From assembly GCA_002294405.1 (NCBI GenBank), contig DBFP01000016.1, positions 1-15,561 of the forward strand: a DNA stretch of 15,561 nt, read 5' to 3'. Each line of letters starts with the position of its first letter. The first letter of the stretch is position 1. Position numbers and translations under genes: made by a program. The notes under the pieces are model-generated. The model was not told where the DNA came from and made no database searches. It saw nothing but the letters and a program-made list of their open reading frames with translations. This stretch comes from Anaerolineales bacterium UBA877 (GTDB lineage Bacteria; Chloroflexota; Anaerolineae; Anaerolineales; Villigracilaceae). Below are positions 13,924 through 15,561 of this stretch, in pieces.

Positions 13924-14157
13924 ATGGATGAACAAATAAGTATCGAAAAAACACAACCCGATGATTTATGGAAATTCAAGACCCTGCTCACAGGCGGGGT
14001 GATCGGGGCATTGGTGGGAGTTGGGGCGGCTTTCCTGCTGACCAAACGCGCGGAGCAAAGAGGTCAATCCCTGGCGATAACCCCCAAGAAAGGTGTGCAA
14101 TTGGGTGTCATGATCGCAGGATTGCTGCGCTCCATTTTGTCATTGGGTGAGGATTAA
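13924..14157 (+). CDS. Small single-pass membrane protein, YtxH-like in layout
   Basis: A 77-residue product with a charged N-terminus ('MDEQISIEKTQPDDLWKF'), a glycine-rich helix 'LLTGGVIGALVGVGAAFLLTKRAEQRG' (about 21-47) and a weaker hydrophobic stretch near the end ('GVQLGVMIAGLLRSILSLG'). The Gly-rich helix followed by basic residues is the arrangement of YtxH-type stress proteins, but the long helical tail of that family is missing, so this is only a likeness. AAAGGA precedes ATG 13924 at about ten bases. It probably belongs to one transcript with the preceding gene. Confidence 0.65.
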   Translation: MDEQISIEKTQPDDLWKFKTLLTGGVIGALVGVGAAFLLTKRAEQRGQSLAITPKKGVQLGVMIAGLLRSILSLGED

Positions 14158-14290
14158 TATACAGAGAGAATCCCGGTTACTCCGACTGTGTTTCATTTGG
14201 TTGAAATCCCAAGAAAAGGGATCTTGAATTTATGCAGCGGGGGATATATCGACCCGAGCAGCAAGAATAATATTCAGCAGTGGAGTCTAA

Positions 14291-15037
14291 ATGAGCAAGA
14301 AAATCATATTGCTATTTCTGGTAACCATAATATTGGGCAGCCTATTGCCTGCTTGCAGCGGATCCGCGGCTGACAAAAACGCCAAAGACCTATTAAGAGA
14401 GTTGAATGTCAAAGGAAAGAAGTATTTCAACCAACCCGGGTGGGTGCATGTGACCGAAAAAATAATATATGACACCGACAAGCAGGACCGGGGGACACTT
14501 CCCTCCGGGACAATCATCCCGTTGGTACAGGTTGTTGACATCTGGTACCACATCAATTCGTCGAAATTGGTATACGAGTATGTTTGGACCATGAGTTCCC
14601 AAAGTGGGGAACCGATTGAGGTCACGGTATTCCTGCATAATCTTCTTTATAACCTGACGACGAATATATCCAATCCATTGAATCCGTATACCTTGTCCCT
14701 GGACTATCAATTCGCAGACGAGCTGGACTACTTCATATCCAACAGTGGGAACCATCCGGTGGTTAAGACGGCATTGGTGGACGGTAGTACCACCACGGTA
14801 TTTACTCTGGATGAAAAGCTATCCTCCCCCCGTACGACCACAGATTATACTCAACCGATTAACGCCATAGGAACCATAGCTTCTTTCGACACCGAGAGCG
14901 GTTTGCTGCTAAAACTGGTCCGGACCGTAACCCTTGCAGACGGGACTCGCAGAACATTTTATACGGACAGCATTAAAATCGAAAAAAGTGAACATCCACC
15001 GCAGGACGTCCAGGATTATGTGAATGGTTTTTGGTAA
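14291..15037 (+). CDS. Predicted lipoprotein, function unknown
   Basis: The 248-residue protein starts with a lipoprotein signal: two lysines (K3, K4), a hydrophobic core and the lipobox L19-P-A-C22, so it should be lipidated at Cys22 and held outside the cytoplasmic membrane. GTGGAG lies about six bases before ATG 14291. The mature part begins with 'SGSAADKNAKDLLRELN' and continues as a beta-rich domain with many Thr, Tyr and Asp ('GWVHVTEKIIYDTD', 'VVDIWYHINSSKLVYEYVWTM'). It ends with 'FDTESGLLLKLVRTVTLADGTRRTFYTDSIKI'. The repeated long strands recall the LolA/LppX type of lipid-carrying fold, but I have no motif to prove it. It follows two small membrane proteins in the same direction, with a 133-bp gap that holds only a weak ATCCC/GGGAT hairpin (14206-14222). 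Confidence 0.75.
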   Translation: MSKKIILLFLVTIILGSLLPACSGSAADKNAKDLLRELNVKGKKYFNQPGWVHVTEKIIYDTDKQDRGTLPSGTIIPLVQVVDIWYHINSSKLVYEYVWTMSSQSGEPIEVTVFLHNLLYNLTTNISNPLNPYTLSLDYQFADELDYFISNSGNHPVVKTALVDGSTTTVFTLDEKLSSPRTTTDYTQPINAIGTIASFDTESGLLLKLVRTVTLADGTRRTFYTDSIKIEKSEHPPQDVQDYVNGFW

Positions 15038-15054
15038 ATCCATTATTGAACAAT

Positions 15055-15075
15055 GGGAAATTCACTTTATTTCCC
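15055..15075. terminator. Hairpin between convergent genes
   Basis: GGGAAAT (15055-15061), seven-base loop, ATTTCCC (15069-15075), just after a smaller CCATT/AATGG repeat (about 15040-15056). It stands between the lipoprotein stop and the end of the minus-strand methyltransferase gene. No T run follows on either strand, so it may be a weak two-way terminator. Confidence 0.35.
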
Positions 15076-15096
15076 CCAATATAAGATACATGGTTT

Positions 15097-15561
15097 TTAT
15101 CTATGCTTAACGCAAACCAATCCTTTCAGGTATTGTCCCTCGGGGAAATTTAATGCCACCGGATGATCCGGAGCCTGTGATAAGTGTTCAATGATTTGTG
15201 CCTCTGCGCCTGCATCCAGGGCAGCGGAGGCGATGATTTTTTGGAAAAGGTCGGCATCGATCCCCCCCGAGCACGAAAAAGTGACCAGAATCCCACCGGG
15301 GCGAAGCAGTTTAAAGGCCAACAAGTTGATGTCCTTGTAACCCCGGGCTGCCTTCTCTGCCTGGGCGGCAGTAGGCGCGAATTTTGGTGGATCGAGGATT
15401 ACCAGGTCGAAGGAACGGGCTTCATCCCGGAATTTTCGCAGCAGTTGAAACACATCGCCTTGCATGGTCGCATGACGATACGAGAGAAGGTTGTTGAGGG
15501 AAACATTTTCCCAGCATAATGCCAGAGCATCTGCCGAGGAATCCACCGAGAGGACCAGCCT
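15097..15561 (-). CDS. Class I SAM-dependent rRNA methyltransferase, RlmI type (C-terminal part; 5' end outside window)
   Basis: The frame is open to the right edge, so only about 154 C-terminal residues are seen. They begin at the SAM-binding region: 'LVLSVDSSADALALCWENVSLNN' holds the acidic residue that binds the ribose of SAM. 'GDVFQLLRKF' follows, then 'FDLVILDPPKFAPT' (motif IV, DPPKF), 'GYKDINLLAFKLLRPGGILVTFSCSGG' (with the Cys of motif VI, the likely catalytic one) and a final 'DHPVALNFPEGQYLKGLVC'. This order matches RlmI, which makes m5C1962 in 23S rRNA of E. coli. The N-terminal PUA domain must lie outside the window, and RlmI-like relatives with other targets cannot be excluded. 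Confidence 0.88.
   Translation of the reverse strand, partial: RLVLSVDSSADALALCWENVSLNNLLSYRHATMQGDVFQLLRKFRDEARSFDLVILDPPKFAPTAAQAEKAARGYKDINLLAFKLLRPGGILVTFSCSGGIDADLFQKIIASAALDAGAEAQIIEHLSQAPDHPVALNFPEGQYLKGLVCVKHR

Noticed and set aside
1..15561. CRISPR array or known anti-phage system
   Set aside because: No regularly spaced repeats and no cas, restriction, toxin-antitoxin or other defence domains were recognised.

Overview
The window looks like a chromosomal stretch from an anaerobic-type environmental bacterium, most likely Chloroflexota (Anaerolineae). This is inferred from the style and order of the housekeeping genes (recX-rny, azlCD, a fused MaeB malic enzyme, a GloC-type metallo-beta-lactamase fold enzyme, an RlmI-type methyltransferase). 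No rRNA or single marker gene proves it. Coding DNA outside the island is about 55% GC where I counted by hand (33 of 60 at 11161-11220). Part of the left third is strikingly AT-rich (16 G/C of 60 at 1321-1380).

Left part (1-2803), a scarred accessory region. The C-terminus of a PLP-dependent aminotransferase is followed at once by a broken 5' fragment of a DNA-3-methyladenine glycosylase gene (tag). That fragment runs into the 3' remnant of an IS3-family element, which carries a nonsense codon. Beyond the IS end lie AT-rich remnants: the tail of one unknown gene, then an unusual gene with a zinc-ribbon motif, a coiled coil, one membrane helix and two beta-type 'GTW' modules. That gene is disrupted by an apparent frameshift in a poly-A run and an in-frame TAG.

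Middle-left (2804-4481): a small SRPBCC lipid/ligand-binding-type protein, a VanZ-like small membrane protein and a complete tag gene. The intact and broken tag copies are only about half identical in protein over the shared N-terminus, so this is not a recent duplication.

Centre (4583-7157): a tight plus-strand operon of an alpha/beta hydrolase, an MFS transporter and a GloC-like hydrolase. Convergent to it on the minus strand are recX-rny and azlC-azlD, a DNA-recombination regulator, the mRNA decay endonuclease and a branched-chain amino-acid type exporter. A strong hairpin separates rny from azlC.

Right (10474-15561): a 546-bp structured intergenic region, the MaeB-type malic enzyme fused to a phosphotransacetylase-like domain with a clear terminator, two small membrane proteins, a lipoprotein, and the C-terminal part of an rRNA methyltransferase on the minus strand. 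I do not see a CRISPR array, tRNA or rRNA. The most unusual material is the broken zinc-ribbon membrane gene in the AT-rich island and the structured region upstream of recX. Neither is strong enough for me to claim a new system.
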